From NCBI GenBank assembly GCA_022013695.1, contig JAKLPS010000017.1, forward strand, positions 59,265 to 123,264: 64,000 nucleotides of DNA, read 5' to 3'. Source of the DNA: Weeksellaceae bacterium. GTDB taxonomy: Bacteria; Bacteroidota; Bacteroidia; Flavobacteriales; Weeksellaceae. This document shows, in pieces, positions 53,077-62,346 of the stretch (within the stretch, counting starts at the first letter, position 1; the number at the start of each line of letters is the position of its first letter). The notes beneath the pieces were generated by a model. The model ran no database searches. It was not told where the DNA came from and was given only the letters and a program-made list of their open reading frames with translations. The translations under genes and the position numbers were made by a program.

Positions 53077-53805
53077 ATGAAGAAAATACTTTTAGGAATT
53101 GCTTTGTCTGTGGTCGCACTGCAAGGATGCAAGAGAGACGATAATGTGGATGAAGTTGTAGTGGTGAACATTGCGGATCAAAATACCTATGATGATGCAG
53201 CGGCAATAGATTTCTTGAAAAAAAATTATCTCAACAGCCAAGGCGTCATCACGGCTTTTGATGATACGGTGACAACGGATGACAATGAAAAAAAGCTGAG
53301 CGATTACGATTATAAAACATTGCCATCAGGCGTTATTTACATCGTACGACCAGGCGCACAGCCCAGTCCTGGAAAAGACATCGGGGCTACCGATGTCCTC
53401 AATATGATGGTGCTTGCGAAAAGCTATATTGCAACAAAAATAGACGACAAAATCGCGTACAGCAGCGAGTCAACTTTCGTTAATAGTTTGATTTCGGGCA
53501 ATCTGGAAAAAGATCCTGCTTATTTCTATGTAAAGTCTTCTGTTTTAAAACGCTATAACGATACGTACCATACGACCTACGGAAGAAATATCTACGAAAT
53601 AGAGGGCCTTCAGGAAGGGTTGAAATATTTCAAAGCTTTCGATCTAGATGATTCGGCCAATTACAATATGCAGGGGGTCATTATTGTGCCTTCCAGAGCA
53701 GCATTTGCAAGAGACAGCAATATTTATGGTTACACCGACAGAAGTATTGTTTTTAACTTTCAGGTTTACAAAACCAAAACTCGAGATTTGGCGACAGAAG
53801 ATTAA
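53077..53805 (+). CDS. Lipoprotein with degenerate FKBP-type domain
   Basis: 242 aa with lipobox LQGCKRDD (Cys18), so anchored to a membrane. The C-terminal half follows the order of an FKBP prolyl isomerase (SGVIYIVRPGAQPSPG, then IEGLQEGLKYFKAF and GVIIVPSRAAFARDS, reminiscent of the IPGW-EAL and IP-x-AYG elements), but active-site aromatics are weakly conserved. Similar to gliding-associated FKBP lipoproteins, though an assignment to GldI is not justified. A terminator-like hairpin follows. Confidence 0.7.
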   Translation: MKKILLGIALSVVALQGCKRDDNVDEVVVVNIADQNTYDDAAAIDFLKKNYLNSQGVITAFDDTVTTDDNEKKLSDYDYKTLPSGVIYIVRPGAQPSPGKDIGATDVLNMMVLAKSYIATKIDDKIAYSSESTFVNSLISGNLEKDPAYFYVKSSVLKRYNDTYHTTYGRNIYEIEGLQEGLKYFKAFDLDDSANYNMQGVIIVPSRAAFARDSNIYGYTDRSIVFNFQVYKTKTRDLATED

Positions 53806-53826
53806 CGAGAAAGGACTCCAAATATG

Positions 53827-53859
53827 AAAGCTGTCTATTAAGAAATAGGCCGCTTTTTT
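53827..53859 (+). terminator. Terminator after the FKBP-like gene
   Basis: AAAGC/GCTTT and inner CTATT/AATAG stems with internal mismatches, then seven T. Confidence 0.6.
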
Positions 53860-53875
53860 TATCTAATATTTATAT

Positions 53876-55234
53876 TCAAATCTTCGCTAAGAACGCTTCA
53901 AAATGTCTTTCCTTGATCGCGACGCAGCCTTGCTCCAAGATTTTATCTAAAATCACAGACTCTGTTTGATTCACAGATCTCTCATCAAATGTTTTGGAAA
54001 CTCGGATGTAGTTTTCCGTAAAACCGTACATCAAGCCGTTTTTGTTTTCGTGCTCCCAGAGAACACTCAAGTGCCTTCCCAGCTGACTGCGGTAGAACTC
54101 CATCTTCTTTTTCTCAGAAAGGATTCTCAGCATTTTGTTTCGTCTTTTTCTCTCAGGGATTGGCACTGCTCCAGGCATTTCTGCCGCTTCTGTATTTTCT
54201 CTCTCCGAATAAGTGAAAACATGCAGATAGCTGATTGGCAGCTCATTTAGAAAGTGGTAAGTTTTCATAAACAGCGCTTCTGTCTCACCCGGAAATCCAA
54301 CAATCACATCCACTCCTATTGCAGCATTTGGCATTACATCTCGGATTTTGTCCATGCGGTTTTTGTATAGATTTGTCTGATAGCGCCGTTTCATTTTCTT
54401 CAACAATTCATCACTGCCGGATTGTAGCGGAATATGGAAATGCGGAACAAAACTTCGGCTTTTGGAGACCAAGTCGATGCTCTCGTCTTTCAGAAGATTG
54501 GGTTCTATGGAAGAAATTCTGATTCTTTCGATGCCTTCTACGCGGTCTAGTTCCGAAATCAAATCCAGAAAAGTATGTTCGTGTTTTTTATTTCCAAATT
54601 CGCCTTTTCCATAATCGCCAATATTGACGCCAGTCAAAACGATTTCCTTAATGCCTCTCGCTGCGATTTGCGTCGCATTTGCAACCACGTTGTCGATTGT
54701 GGCCGACCGGGAAATCCCTCTAGCCAAAGGGATGGTGCAATAGGTACACTTGTAATCGCAACCGTCCTGAACCTTAAGAAAAGCTCTCGTTCTGTCGCCG
54801 AGTGAGTAGGAACCTACGAAAAAATCGGCTTCATCTATTTCGCAGGAATGAATCTCCGCTCTATTTTCAGATTTTTCCAGCTCATCAAGATAGCTCAGAA
54901 TATTGAATTTCTCCTTTGCCCCTAAAACCAAATCGACACCTGGAATGGAAGATATTTCCTCTGGCTTCAGCTGAGCATAGCATCCAATGACAGCGACCAA
55001 CCCTTCTGGATTTGCTTTTGCAGCGCGTTTCACGTGAAGTTTGCATTCTCGATTAGCATTTTCTGTCACGGAGCAAGTATTGATGATATAAATTGATGCA
55101 GACTCATCAAAACTGACTTTTTGGTAACCTGCATCTGCCAATTGCCGGGCAATAGTAGAGGTTTCTGCAAAGTTAAGTTTGCAACCCAGGGTGTGAAAAG
55201 CAACGGTTTTCGTTAGATAAATGGCATCTGACAT
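53876..55234 (-). CDS. mtaB: tRNA t6A37 methylthiotransferase MtaB
   Basis: 452 aa radical-SAM enzyme that converts t6A to ms2t6A at position 37 of tRNAs reading ANN codons. The N-terminal UPF0004 domain supplies three cluster cysteines (LGCKLNF, INTCSVTENA, VIGCYAQ); the radical SAM cluster is CDYKCTYCTIP; the C-terminus is a TRAM-like domain (LSVLWEHENKNGLMYGFTENYIRV). The pattern GCKLN favours MtaB over MiaB (which has GCQMN). A TAACTTTG element lies 7 nt before the start. Confidence 0.93.
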   Translation of the reverse strand: MSDAIYLTKTVAFHTLGCKLNFAETSTIARQLADAGYQKVSFDESASIYIINTCSVTENANRECKLHVKRAAKANPEGLVAVIGCYAQLKPEEISSIPGVDLVLGAKEKFNILSYLDELEKSENRAEIHSCEIDEADFFVGSYSLGDRTRAFLKVQDGCDYKCTYCTIPLARGISRSATIDNVVANATQIAARGIKEIVLTGVNIGDYGKGEFGNKKHEHTFLDLISELDRVEGIERIRISSIEPNLLKDESIDLVSKSRSFVPHFHIPLQSGSDELLKKMKRRYQTNLYKNRMDKIRDVMPNAAIGVDVIVGFPGETEALFMKTYHFLNELPISYLHVFTYSERENTEAAEMPGAVPIPERKRRNKMLRILSEKKKMEFYRSQLGRHLSVLWEHENKNGLMYGFTENYIRVSKTFDERSVNQTESVILDKILEQGCVAIKERHFEAFLAKI

Positions 55235-55241
55235 AAGGCCA

Positions 55242-55249
55242 CAAAGTTA
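55242..55249 (-). promoter_or_regulatory. -7 element of mtaB
   Basis: TAACTTTG on the minus strand, 7 nt before the mtaB ATG, suggesting a very short leader. Confidence 0.4.
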
Positions 55250-55289
55250 TTAATAAAATCCAAATCATACCAAATGCCTTCACTTTCTT

Positions 55290-55527
55290 TTACTTTTTCG
55301 AACGAAAAAATCCGGCTGTAAAAACCGGATTAGGAGGGTTTGGAATTCCTTTTTTTGGCACTTTTAATCCTTTTTGCTTTGCTTCGGAGATGCCGATAGC
55401 AATAGCTTGTTTCTTGCTGCTTACTTTGTCTCCAGAGCTGGATTTTAATGTTCCATTTTGGAACTCGTGCATCACTTTGCCTACTTTTTCTTGGGCTTTT
55501 GTAGAATATTTGTTAAAACGTTGCCAT
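55290..55527 (-). pseudogene. DUF6496 small protein gene, apparently frameshifted near its start
   Basis: The open frame from the ATG at 55475 gives 61 aa (MMHEFQNGTLKSSSGDKVSS, KKQAIAIGISEAKQKGLKVP), matching the DUF6496 core. Upstream codons in the same frame read KYSTKAQEKVGKV, the normal N-terminus of this family, but have no start. An ATG at 55527 (MATF) is in the neighbouring frame, and removing one base from the TTTT run at 55515-55518 would join them. Either a recent frameshift, a sequencing error, or a shortened but functional protein from 55475. Function of DUF6496 is unknown. Confidence 0.65.
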
Positions 55528-55547
55528 TTTTATCAAAGTTTGATTAC

Positions 55548-56024
55548 CTACTCAGATTTTGGGACGCTCACTGCCAATTCATATACTTTGGTGTGCATCA
55601 AATATTTGGACCTTTCTCGCGAGGTGACGTTTTGCACTTTTCCTTTGTACAGGACAATGACGGCGTCCTCTTCTATCTGCCAGTCGGCATCAGAAAAATA
55701 TTTTTCATCCGGACTTTTTGACGTCAGTTCATTTTGTCTCTCCTTCAGTTGATTTGCCACTTCTTGAAAACCCTCATCTGATGAGTGAATAATCTGATAA
55801 TCGGGACCCGCAAAGGCTTTGTAATATTTGTTTTCGGCGATGAGATTTTGAGAATCATCCTCTAATGGATTGTCATTTCCATCTGTGAAACCCACTTCCA
55901 TTAATTTTCCATTTCTCTCTTCTGCAAATTTTCTTGCTTCTCCTACCGATCTGAAACCTGTGAAAACATTATGATTATCAAATTCGTATTTGTTAAGTCT
56001 TTCGACGATATTTTCTGCTTCCAT
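55548..56024 (-). CDS. Hypothetical protein of unknown family
   Basis: 158 aa, soluble and acidic, with no signal peptide or membrane segment. N-terminus MEAENIVERLNKYEFDNHNV; features such as FRSVGEARKFAEERNGKLME and YYKAFAGPDYQIIHSSDEGF suggest a small alpha/beta protein. I do not recognise it. The frame is long relative to its surroundings, codon use looks normal and no larger frame competes, so it is probably real. It follows the 333-bp divergent gap before degP. Confidence 0.7.
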   Translation of the reverse strand: MEAENIVERLNKYEFDNHNVFTGFRSVGEARKFAEERNGKLMEVGFTDGNDNPLEDDSQNLIAENKYYKAFAGPDYQIIHSSDEGFQEVANQLKERQNELTSKSPDEKYFSDADWQIEEDAVIVLYKGKVQNVTSRERSKYLMHTKVYELAVSVPKSE

Positions 56025-56326
56025 AACGCGTGATTTTTTTTTGAATAGTTCTTAAAATAATTTCGGAGTTATAGGCTCTAAAACAAAATTTCTGCCAAAA
56101 GCAAAAAGAAACCATATCTTAAACCAGAATCGAATAGATTTGTCTTGCAAGATCGACAGTTTTTTGAATGGTAAAATGCGATAGGTGCTCTTATTAATTA
56201 AATTTGTCCGATGAGCAGTGCCAATTTGACGTAAAAATAAATGTGATTTTATTAAGAATTTTTTAAAAATGGTTAAACTTCGTTAAAACTGTAACACTAA
56301 TTTTTTAGTTCCTACTAATTTAGCAT

Positions 56327-56334
56327 TAAATTTG
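56327..56334 (+). promoter_or_regulatory. -7 element of the DegP-like gene
   Basis: TAAATTTG, 23 nt before the start at 56358. The rest of the gap 56025-56326 is AT-rich with no coding signal. Confidence 0.45.
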
Positions 56335-56357
56335 TCTAACAATAATCTCAAAAAGAA

Positions 56358-57884
56358 ATGAATATTAAGATGAAGAACACTTTTAAAAAACTAATGCCTT
56401 TTGCATTGACCGGGGTTATTTCCGGCGCAACAGTTTTCGGTGCCAGCCAATATTTCAGCCACGAAAACAATGGAGAAGATTTTTCCTATTTCACAACAGC
56501 GTCCAAAAAATCGGCGTTTGCCAGCATCAATTCGGCCGTCGGCGAGGATTTTGTAAAAGCGTCCAAAACCACGGTTCCCGCGGTAGTGACGATCAAAAAT
56601 TACCAAGATCGAGCCGATTCTCAAAGGATGCCAGATATGGATATGTTTGATTTTTTTTTCGGGCCGCAAGGCGGAAATCAGCAAAGGCAACCGCAACAGC
56701 CACCTAAAAATATGCCTTCCGGCTTAGGATCTGGCGTTATTATTTCGCCCGATGGCTATATTATTTCCAACAACCACGTGGTTGCCGGAGCCAATAAATT
56801 AGAAGTGGTTCTCAGCAACAAAAAAACCTACATCGCCACGTTGGTCGGAACAGATCCCAATACCGACATTTCTCTTCTCAAGATCGAGGAAAAAGGCCTG
56901 CCTTATCTCAATTTTGCCAACTCCGATCTTACAGAAGTTGGACAGTGGGTCCTAGCCGTTGGAAACCCTCTGGGACTTAATTCCACTGTGACAGCAGGCA
57001 TCATTTCGGCCAAAGGCAGAAGCATCGACATCCTGAGCCAGCAATCCCGCACGCCCATAGAAAGTTTTATTCAAACCGATGCGGCAATCAACCCTGGCAA
57101 CAGTGGCGGCGCATTAGTCAATGTCAATGGAGATTTAATAGGAATCAATACAGCCATCCAGTCCAAAACAGGCTATTATGAAGGCTATGGTTTTGCTGTT
57201 CCGTCTAATCTTGCCCGAAAAATCGTGGAAGATATCAAGAAATATGGTTTGGTGCAAAGAGGTTTCCTTGGAGTGGGTAGTTTAGATCTTTCTAACGAGA
57301 TGCAGATTGCCGCCTATAATCAAAAAGAGAAAAAAAATGTGAAAGCCGGCGAAGGAATCTATGTGACGGAAGTGACGGATAAGAGTGGAGCTGAGGATGC
57401 GGGCATCAAACCGGGCGACATCATAACAAAAATTGACAATATTGCAATCTCTGGTTTTTCTGATCTTTCTGTGGTCATAGGAAGTAGAAGACCGGGCGAC
57501 AAAGTCGCGGTAACATACATCCGAAATGGAAAAGAAAACAACGTCAACGTGACTTTGAAAGACTTGAAGGGCGGCACCTCATCCAGAAGTAAAGATGACC
57601 TGACTGTTACAGAAAAAATTGGCTCTGAATTTGAACCCTTGAGCGACCGCGTGAAAACAGACTACGGTCTTGAAAGCGGCGTCATCGCAAAAAATGTTGT
57701 GGAAGGTAGTGAAATGGATAAAATTGGTGTGGTTGATAACTACATCGTGATGGAAATCAACGGAAAACCGGTGAACTCGCAGAAAGATGTAGAAAAAATC
57801 CTAAACGGATATAAAGGCAACGTTCAAGTAAAATATGTGGACAGCTACGGAAGAATCACCACAAGAGGTTTTAAAATGCCATAA
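56358..57884 (+). CDS. Periplasmic serine protease/chaperone, DegP/HtrA family
   Basis: 508 aa. It degrades or refolds misfolded envelope proteins. A membrane-targeting N-terminus (LMPFALTGVISGATVFGA) leads to the trypsin-like domain with the triad His140 (SNNHVVAG), Asp170 (NTDISLL) and Ser249 (NPGNSGGAL). Two PDZ domains follow (about 300-400 with GIKPGDIITKI, and 415-508). Gln/Pro-rich residues 105-118 (GNQQRQPQQPP) form the loop before the protease core. An alternative start is the Met at residue 5. Monocistronic, with a terminator. Confidence 0.92.
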   Translation: MNIKMKNTFKKLMPFALTGVISGATVFGASQYFSHENNGEDFSYFTTASKKSAFASINSAVGEDFVKASKTTVPAVVTIKNYQDRADSQRMPDMDMFDFFFGPQGGNQQRQPQQPPKNMPSGLGSGVIISPDGYIISNNHVVAGANKLEVVLSNKKTYIATLVGTDPNTDISLLKIEEKGLPYLNFANSDLTEVGQWVLAVGNPLGLNSTVTAGIISAKGRSIDILSQQSRTPIESFIQTDAAINPGNSGGALVNVNGDLIGINTAIQSKTGYYEGYGFAVPSNLARKIVEDIKKYGLVQRGFLGVGSLDLSNEMQIAAYNQKEKKNVKAGEGIYVTEVTDKSGAEDAGIKPGDIITKIDNIAISGFSDLSVVIGSRRPGDKVAVTYIRNGKENNVNVTLKDLKGGTSSRSKDDLTVTEKIGSEFEPLSDRVKTDYGLESGVIAKNVVEGSEMDKIGVVDNYIVMEINGKPVNSQKDVEKILNGYKGNVQVKYVDSYGRITTRGFKMP

Positions 57885-57907
57885 AATCCTTTTAAAATAA
57901 ATTAAGC

Positions 57908-57937
57908 AAAAAGGCCATTCTTATCAGGATGGCTTTT
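57908..57937 (+). terminator. Terminator after the DegP-like gene
   Basis: AAAAAG-CCAT pairs with ATGG-CTTTTT with one bulged G, 24 nt past the stop. Confidence 0.7.
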
Positions 57938-57991
57938 TCGATGACTGCATATTTTTAAAATCATCAGGATTTTTTTTAGGCAGATTGGCTG

Positions 57992-59155
57992 TTAACTGCT
58001 CCGCTCCAAAACGGAGAAGGTATTCACTACTTCAAGACTTTCTGAGTGTGGCTCGCGTTCCAGTTTTTCGGCATCAGTAATATCCCACAGCCCGCTATGA
58101 TGCCAGATATGGGGGAAATCCCAATCGGGACGGTCAATAACCGGGTAGATACAGCATCCAAAAAAAGGAAGACCAGATTGACAAATAATTTCGCATTCAT
58201 CTAGTATCATGGACAGCCAGGGCCGATTTTGTCCTGGATGACTGGTTTCCGAGAGAACAATGGGTCTTCCATAATTAACAAAAACTTCCTCGATTAAAGA
58301 ATGAAGACTTCGCCAAAGCGGATTTGGTGGCGTTGCATTCCAAGGCACAGATTGATGATTTTCATACGTCCATTGGTTATTAAAATAAAAATTGACGCCC
58401 ACGATGTCAAGATACTCCGGTCTGCCACCCAGTTCGGGACACATTCTGCCGGTCAGGATGTCCAGCACTTGGTATTGTTCCCAATGCTTTTTGTTCGCTT
58501 TTAAGACTGCTTCGGCGTCGGATGGACATTCGGTGATAATGTTCACAAGCGGTTCCGTGGTCATGATCCTGATCGTAGGATCGATCTGTTTCATTTGTTC
58601 GATGCCTTCGATATAAGCTTTCATCAGCATATACTTTACTTCCCAGCCGAGGTTAATACAGTATGGGCTAGTACCTTTGACGTCTCCACCCAACCACGAC
58701 AAGAAGCTGACTTCATTTACGGGTGTGACGATCAACTCACCTTCCGGAACTATAGTTCTGTACTTCGATACAAAAGCACGACACAAATGCGCAAATCTTC
58801 TCGCAAACATCGGATGCAGTGGCGTGAGGTCATCAGGGAATCCGAAATGACAGATATCCCACACCACTTGAATGCCGTTTTTCTGTGCATTTCGAATGAT
58901 TGCTTCCAAATATGTCCAGTCGTACTGGTAAGGTGATTTTTCTACGAAACTCCAGCGGATGCCCTCGCGAACAGTGGTGATACCAATCTCCCTTAGTCGC
59001 TGATAATCTTCATTAATAAATCGGTCGTGACCGGTCAGCTCTATCATGTCGACTCTTTCCCCAAACGCATTCTGGTGATCTGCACATTCAAAGCCTCCCA
59101 TCAGGAATGAGCGATAGGGATTATTGAAGTGCATATAATTATTGGGGTACTGCAT
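57992..59155 (-). CDS. Clan-A glycoside hydrolase-like protein of the Galf operon
   Basis: 387 aa with no signal peptide. TIM-barrel clan GH-A features: LREIGITTVREGIRWSFVE, WDICHFGFPDDL, TPVNEVSFLSW (acid/base Glu148) and PIVLSETSHPG (nucleophile Glu303). It resembles GH1/GH39/beta-galactosidase-like proteins, but the family is not certain. Its 17-bp overlap with glf shows that it is in the same operon, so it probably acts on the glycan built by its neighbours, perhaps inside the cell. Confidence 0.78.
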   Translation of the reverse strand: MQYPNNYMHFNNPYRSFLMGGFECADHQNAFGERVDMIELTGHDRFINEDYQRLREIGITTVREGIRWSFVEKSPYQYDWTYLEAIIRNAQKNGIQVVWDICHFGFPDDLTPLHPMFARRFAHLCRAFVSKYRTIVPEGELIVTPVNEVSFLSWLGGDVKGTSPYCINLGWEVKYMLMKAYIEGIEQMKQIDPTIRIMTTEPLVNIITECPSDAEAVLKANKKHWEQYQVLDILTGRMCPELGGRPEYLDIVGVNFYFNNQWTYENHQSVPWNATPPNPLWRSLHSLIEEVFVNYGRPIVLSETSHPGQNRPWLSMILDECEIICQSGLPFFGCCIYPVIDRPDWDFPHIWHHSGLWDITDAEKLEREPHSESLEVVNTFSVLERSS

Positions 59156-60245
59156 TTTCTTCTTTAATTATTTTTCGGAATAATGCTAAGGACTGAGCCA
59201 CCACTTGATCCATATTATAATATTTATAAGTCCCCAGACGACCGGTAAAGTAAACAGTCGGAATCTGAGCCGCCAATTTTTTATACTCATTATAAATATC
59301 TTGATTTTCTTTGCGAGGAATAGGATAATAAGGATCGCCCTCAGCCGTAGGGTATTCGTACACTATAGTAGTTTTCGCGTGTTTCTGTCCTGTCAAATAT
59401 TTAAATTCAGTAATTCTTGTGTACAAATTAGAGATAGGGTAATTGATGGTACCGGTTTTCTGATAAATATCCTGATCGAGAGTTTCGAAATGAAAATCTA
59501 TCGATCGATAGGGCAGTTTTCCGAACAGATAGTCGAAGTAAGCGTCGATCGGACCCGTATAAATCAATTTTTGATGGGGGATTAAATCGACGATATCTTT
59601 ATAATTGGTGTTGAGCATAATGTGAATATTAGGGTGCGACAGCATATTTCTGAACATCTGCGTATAGCCATTTTTTGGCATTGCCTGATAGGTGTCTGTG
59701 AAATAGCGGTCGTCGCAGTTGGTTCTCGTTGGAACTCTGGCGGTCACGGAAGCATCCAGTTCCGAGGGATCCAGATCCCACTGCTTTTTGGTGTAGCCGC
59801 GGAAAAATTTTTCGTACAGTTCCTTTCCGACAGCGTTTACCACGACATCTTCTGAGGTCAAAACAGGTTTTCGAAGTTCCGCTTTTGAAGCCAGAAATTT
59901 TACTACCTCATCGGACGTCAGATTCCTTCCATACAGCTTGTTAATTGTTGTCAAATTAATAGGAATGGGAAGCAACTGCCCGTCTACACTGGCTAGAACT
60001 CTGTGTTCGTATGGACGCCATTGTGTGAATCTGGATAGACATCTGAACACTTCTTCTGAGTTGGTATGGAAAATATGGGGACCGTATTTGTGAATCAGAA
60101 TCCCTTCTGTGTCATAAAAATCGTATGCATTACCGCCAATATGATCCCTTTTATCAACAATTAATACTTTTTTTTCCGCATCCGCCAGTCTTTCCGCTAA
60201 AACCGAACCTGCAAAACCACATCCTACAATTAAAAAATCATACAT
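59139..60245 (-). CDS. glf: UDP-galactopyranose mutase
   Basis: 368 aa flavoenzyme that interconverts UDP-galactopyranose and UDP-galactofuranose. Start at 60245 (MYDFLIVGCGFAGSVLAERL), whose ATG overlaps the TGA of the glycosyltransferase; an in-frame start 8 codons earlier is possible. The FAD motif GCGFAGS, HIGGNAYDFYD, KYGPHIFHTN and YTKKQWDLDP are diagnostic. It gives the operon a supply of UDP-Galf, so the glycan of this locus likely contains galactofuranose. Confidence 0.93.
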   Translation of the reverse strand: MYDFLIVGCGFAGSVLAERLADAEKKVLIVDKRDHIGGNAYDFYDTEGILIHKYGPHIFHTNSEEVFRCLSRFTQWRPYEHRVLASVDGQLLPIPINLTTINKLYGRNLTSDEVVKFLASKAELRKPVLTSEDVVVNAVGKELYEKFFRGYTKKQWDLDPSELDASVTARVPTRTNCDDRYFTDTYQAMPKNGYTQMFRNMLSHPNIHIMLNTNYKDIVDLIPHQKLIYTGPIDAYFDYLFGKLPYRSIDFHFETLDQDIYQKTGTINYPISNLYTRITEFKYLTGQKHAKTTIVYEYPTAEGDPYYPIPRKENQDIYNEYKKLAAQIPTVYFTGRLGTYKYYNMDQVVAQSLALFRKIIKEENAVPQ

Positions 60246-61338
60246 ATTTTTGGCTGCTTTTTTTGACATTGTTAATTAATAGATTCATTTTTTCGAAAGT
60301 GTTGTCCCAAGACTCGTTTGCAAGGAAATCATCCACCTTCATAAGCCATTTTTTTCTGCACCTTTTAGTCAATTCTTTTTCGGCATACGCAATAAAACTA
60401 TCCGCGCTGTCGGCAATATAAACGAGATTGGCTTCGCCATAGGGTTTTATAACATCTTTTATCGGCGTCGAAATGACAGGAAGACCGGCCGCAAGATACT
60501 CAGGCGTTTTGGTGGGGCTGATGAATTCTGTAGATTCATTAATCGCAAACATTACCATTGCAATATCCCAGTGACGCATATAATCCGGTAATTCCGAATA
60601 TTTTTTGGGACCCAAATAATGAATATTTTGAGCTTTCGGCAAATCCTTTTCATCAATTTTCACTACCGGACCGATGATTACAAAATGCCAATCGGGCTTT
60701 CTAAAAGCTATTTCCCGCAATAGTTCAATATCAAACCGCTCATCGATGACGCCATAAAATCCGAGTCTCGGATGGGGAATGTTTTTTTGATCTTGGGGAT
60801 CGGGAGTATTTGTTCTGGAAGCCAGAAAATGCTCCTTATCGATACTGCTTGGAAAAGGATGGATATTGTGATGCCTATTTTTTTTGGCCTGATAGAGCGT
60901 GTAGCCACCAGTAAAAACAATATCTGCTTTCTTAAAAAGTTGCTCTTCCAACTCTAATAATTGCGGAGGTGCAAAGCGAAAGACAGAAAGCTCGTCCATT
61001 GAATCATAGATAGTTACGGCGGGTTTCAGATGAGAAGTATATTCTAAAGCCATAGGAGTATAATACCAGCAGTAATAATTACTAATATGTTGATCCGCAA
61101 GAATTTTGTTAACGAGTTTTTTTAATCTCAGATTTCGATTCTCACAATCGTCCGACAGAAACATTTGAATAATGGAAATACCGTCTTGCGATTTAAGTTC
61201 GTAAAAATCGGAAAGCCCACTTCGCGGTTCTTCGAAATAAAAAACATTATTTTGCTGGGCAAATCGGGTGAGTAAATGTTGCGGACGTTGATAAACGAAA
61301 TTCCATTGCAGGTGGCTAAAACATAATATATTGTTCAT
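60238..61338 (-). CDS. Glycosyltransferase, GT4-like
   Basis: 366 aa, GT-B type. It starts MNNILCFSHLQWNFVYQRPQ, a form common for cytosolic glycosyltransferases in which HLQW and QRPQHLLTR recur. The C-terminal donor-binding part has FISPTKTPEYLAAGLPVIST, the conserved E-containing motif of GT4. Because the next gene supplies UDP-Galf, a galactofuranosyltransferase is a plausible but unproven assignment. First gene of the three-gene operon. Confidence 0.85.
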   Translation of the reverse strand: MNNILCFSHLQWNFVYQRPQHLLTRFAQQNNVFYFEEPRSGLSDFYELKSQDGISIIQMFLSDDCENRNLRLKKLVNKILADQHISNYYCWYYTPMALEYTSHLKPAVTIYDSMDELSVFRFAPPQLLELEEQLFKKADIVFTGGYTLYQAKKNRHHNIHPFPSSIDKEHFLASRTNTPDPQDQKNIPHPRLGFYGVIDERFDIELLREIAFRKPDWHFVIIGPVVKIDEKDLPKAQNIHYLGPKKYSELPDYMRHWDIAMVMFAINESTEFISPTKTPEYLAAGLPVISTPIKDVIKPYGEANLVYIADSADSFIAYAEKELTKRCRKKWLMKVDDFLANESWDNTFEKMNLLINNVKKSSQKYV

Positions 61339-61435
61339 ACATTTATAGGTATTTGATAAAAATTATAAAAAATAATCACTATATAGAAGAATTTATATAG
61401 TTCTTATTAATATACTATATCAAACAAAAAAAAGA

Positions 61436-61443
61436 CAAATCTA
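61436..61443 (-). promoter_or_regulatory. -7 element of the glycan operon
   Basis: TAGATTTG on the minus strand, about 97 nt before the glycosyltransferase start. The gap 61339-61670 is very AT-rich and otherwise shows only the yceI terminator. Confidence 0.4.
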
Positions 61444-61625
61444 TAAATAATAAACATATTCCTATTTTATCCAAATTTTACTTTATATTTTTTGTAAATT
61501 AAATTTTATTTAAGAATATTTTTACCTAAAAAAGTCTTATCGTAAAAAAAGTAGCTAAAAAATAGCGAATAAATTACAAAATAAGAAAATCCCAACGCTA
61601 TAAACCGCATGCTTGCACAAAAAAA

Positions 61626-61647
61626 CCACCCTAAAAACTTAGAGTGG
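61626..61647 (-). terminator. Terminator after yceI
   Basis: CCACCCTAA/TTAGAGTGG (one G-T pair) with a 4-nt loop, then seven T on the minus strand. Confidence 0.82.
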
Positions 61648-61670
61648 CTCAAGAACTTATTGGAAAATTT

Positions 61671-62243
61671 TTATTTGCTTTTTACAAACTCTACATAGAC
61701 TGCAACATCAACATCTTTTGCAACGCCAGCCCCGCTTGGGTCATAACTTAAATTATAATCCAAACGGTTGATTTTGAACATCGTCTGGAAACCCATTTTG
61801 TCGTTTCCTTTTTGATCTTTCGTTTTGCCACCGTACATTGCGGTTACCGTCACTGGTTTTGTAACATCTTTGATGGTCAGGTTTCCTGTAAGCAAGTAAG
61901 TGTTTCCTTTTGCTTTTTTCATCGATGTGCTCACAAATTTCATTTCCGGAAATTTCGCAGTATCAAAGAAATCCGGCGTTTTCAAATGACCGTCTCGCAT
62001 TTCTACACCTGTATTGACCGAATTTGTATCTACCGTAAAATCGAACTTCGCATCCGAAAGATCATCTCCGGTGGTTACCACTTTGCCATCAAACTTATCG
62101 AAACGCCCTTGCACAAAGCTGATTCCCATATGTTTGATATTAAAATTAAAAGAAGAATGCATTGGATCTACGCTCCAAGTAGTTTGTGAAAACCCAAATA
62201 CGCTGAAAGCAGCGAATAGAGTTGATAAAAATAACTTTTTCAT
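61671..62243 (-). CDS. Secreted YceI family protein
   Basis: 190 aa with a signal peptide (MKKLFLSTLFAAFSVFGFSQ). The lipocalin-like YceI beta barrel is recognised from TTWSVDPMHSSFNFNIKHMG, GRFDKFDGKV, TGVEMRDGHLKTPDFFD and YLLTGNLTIKDVTKPVTV. Family members bind isoprenoid chains such as polyprenyl lipids in a hydrophobic pocket. A TATATTTG element lies at 62284-62277. Monocistronic. Confidence 0.9.
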   Translation of the reverse strand: MKKLFLSTLFAAFSVFGFSQTTWSVDPMHSSFNFNIKHMGISFVQGRFDKFDGKVVTTGDDLSDAKFDFTVDTNSVNTGVEMRDGHLKTPDFFDTAKFPEMKFVSTSMKKAKGNTYLLTGNLTIKDVTKPVTVTAMYGGKTKDQKGNDKMGFQTMFKINRLDYNLSYDPSGAGVAKDVDVAVYVEFVKSK

Positions 62244-62276
62244 AATAATATGGTTTATTTAATAAAAATTGTACTG

Positions 62277-62284
62277 CAAATATA
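62277..62284 (-). promoter_or_regulatory. -7 element of yceI
   Basis: TATATTTG on the minus strand, 33 nt before the yceI start. Confidence 0.45.
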
Positions 62285-62346
62285 TATCCAAAAAAGCTTT
62301 TTCTGAATTGATGTAGATCAATAAAACTTTTATTGCCAAAAAAAAC

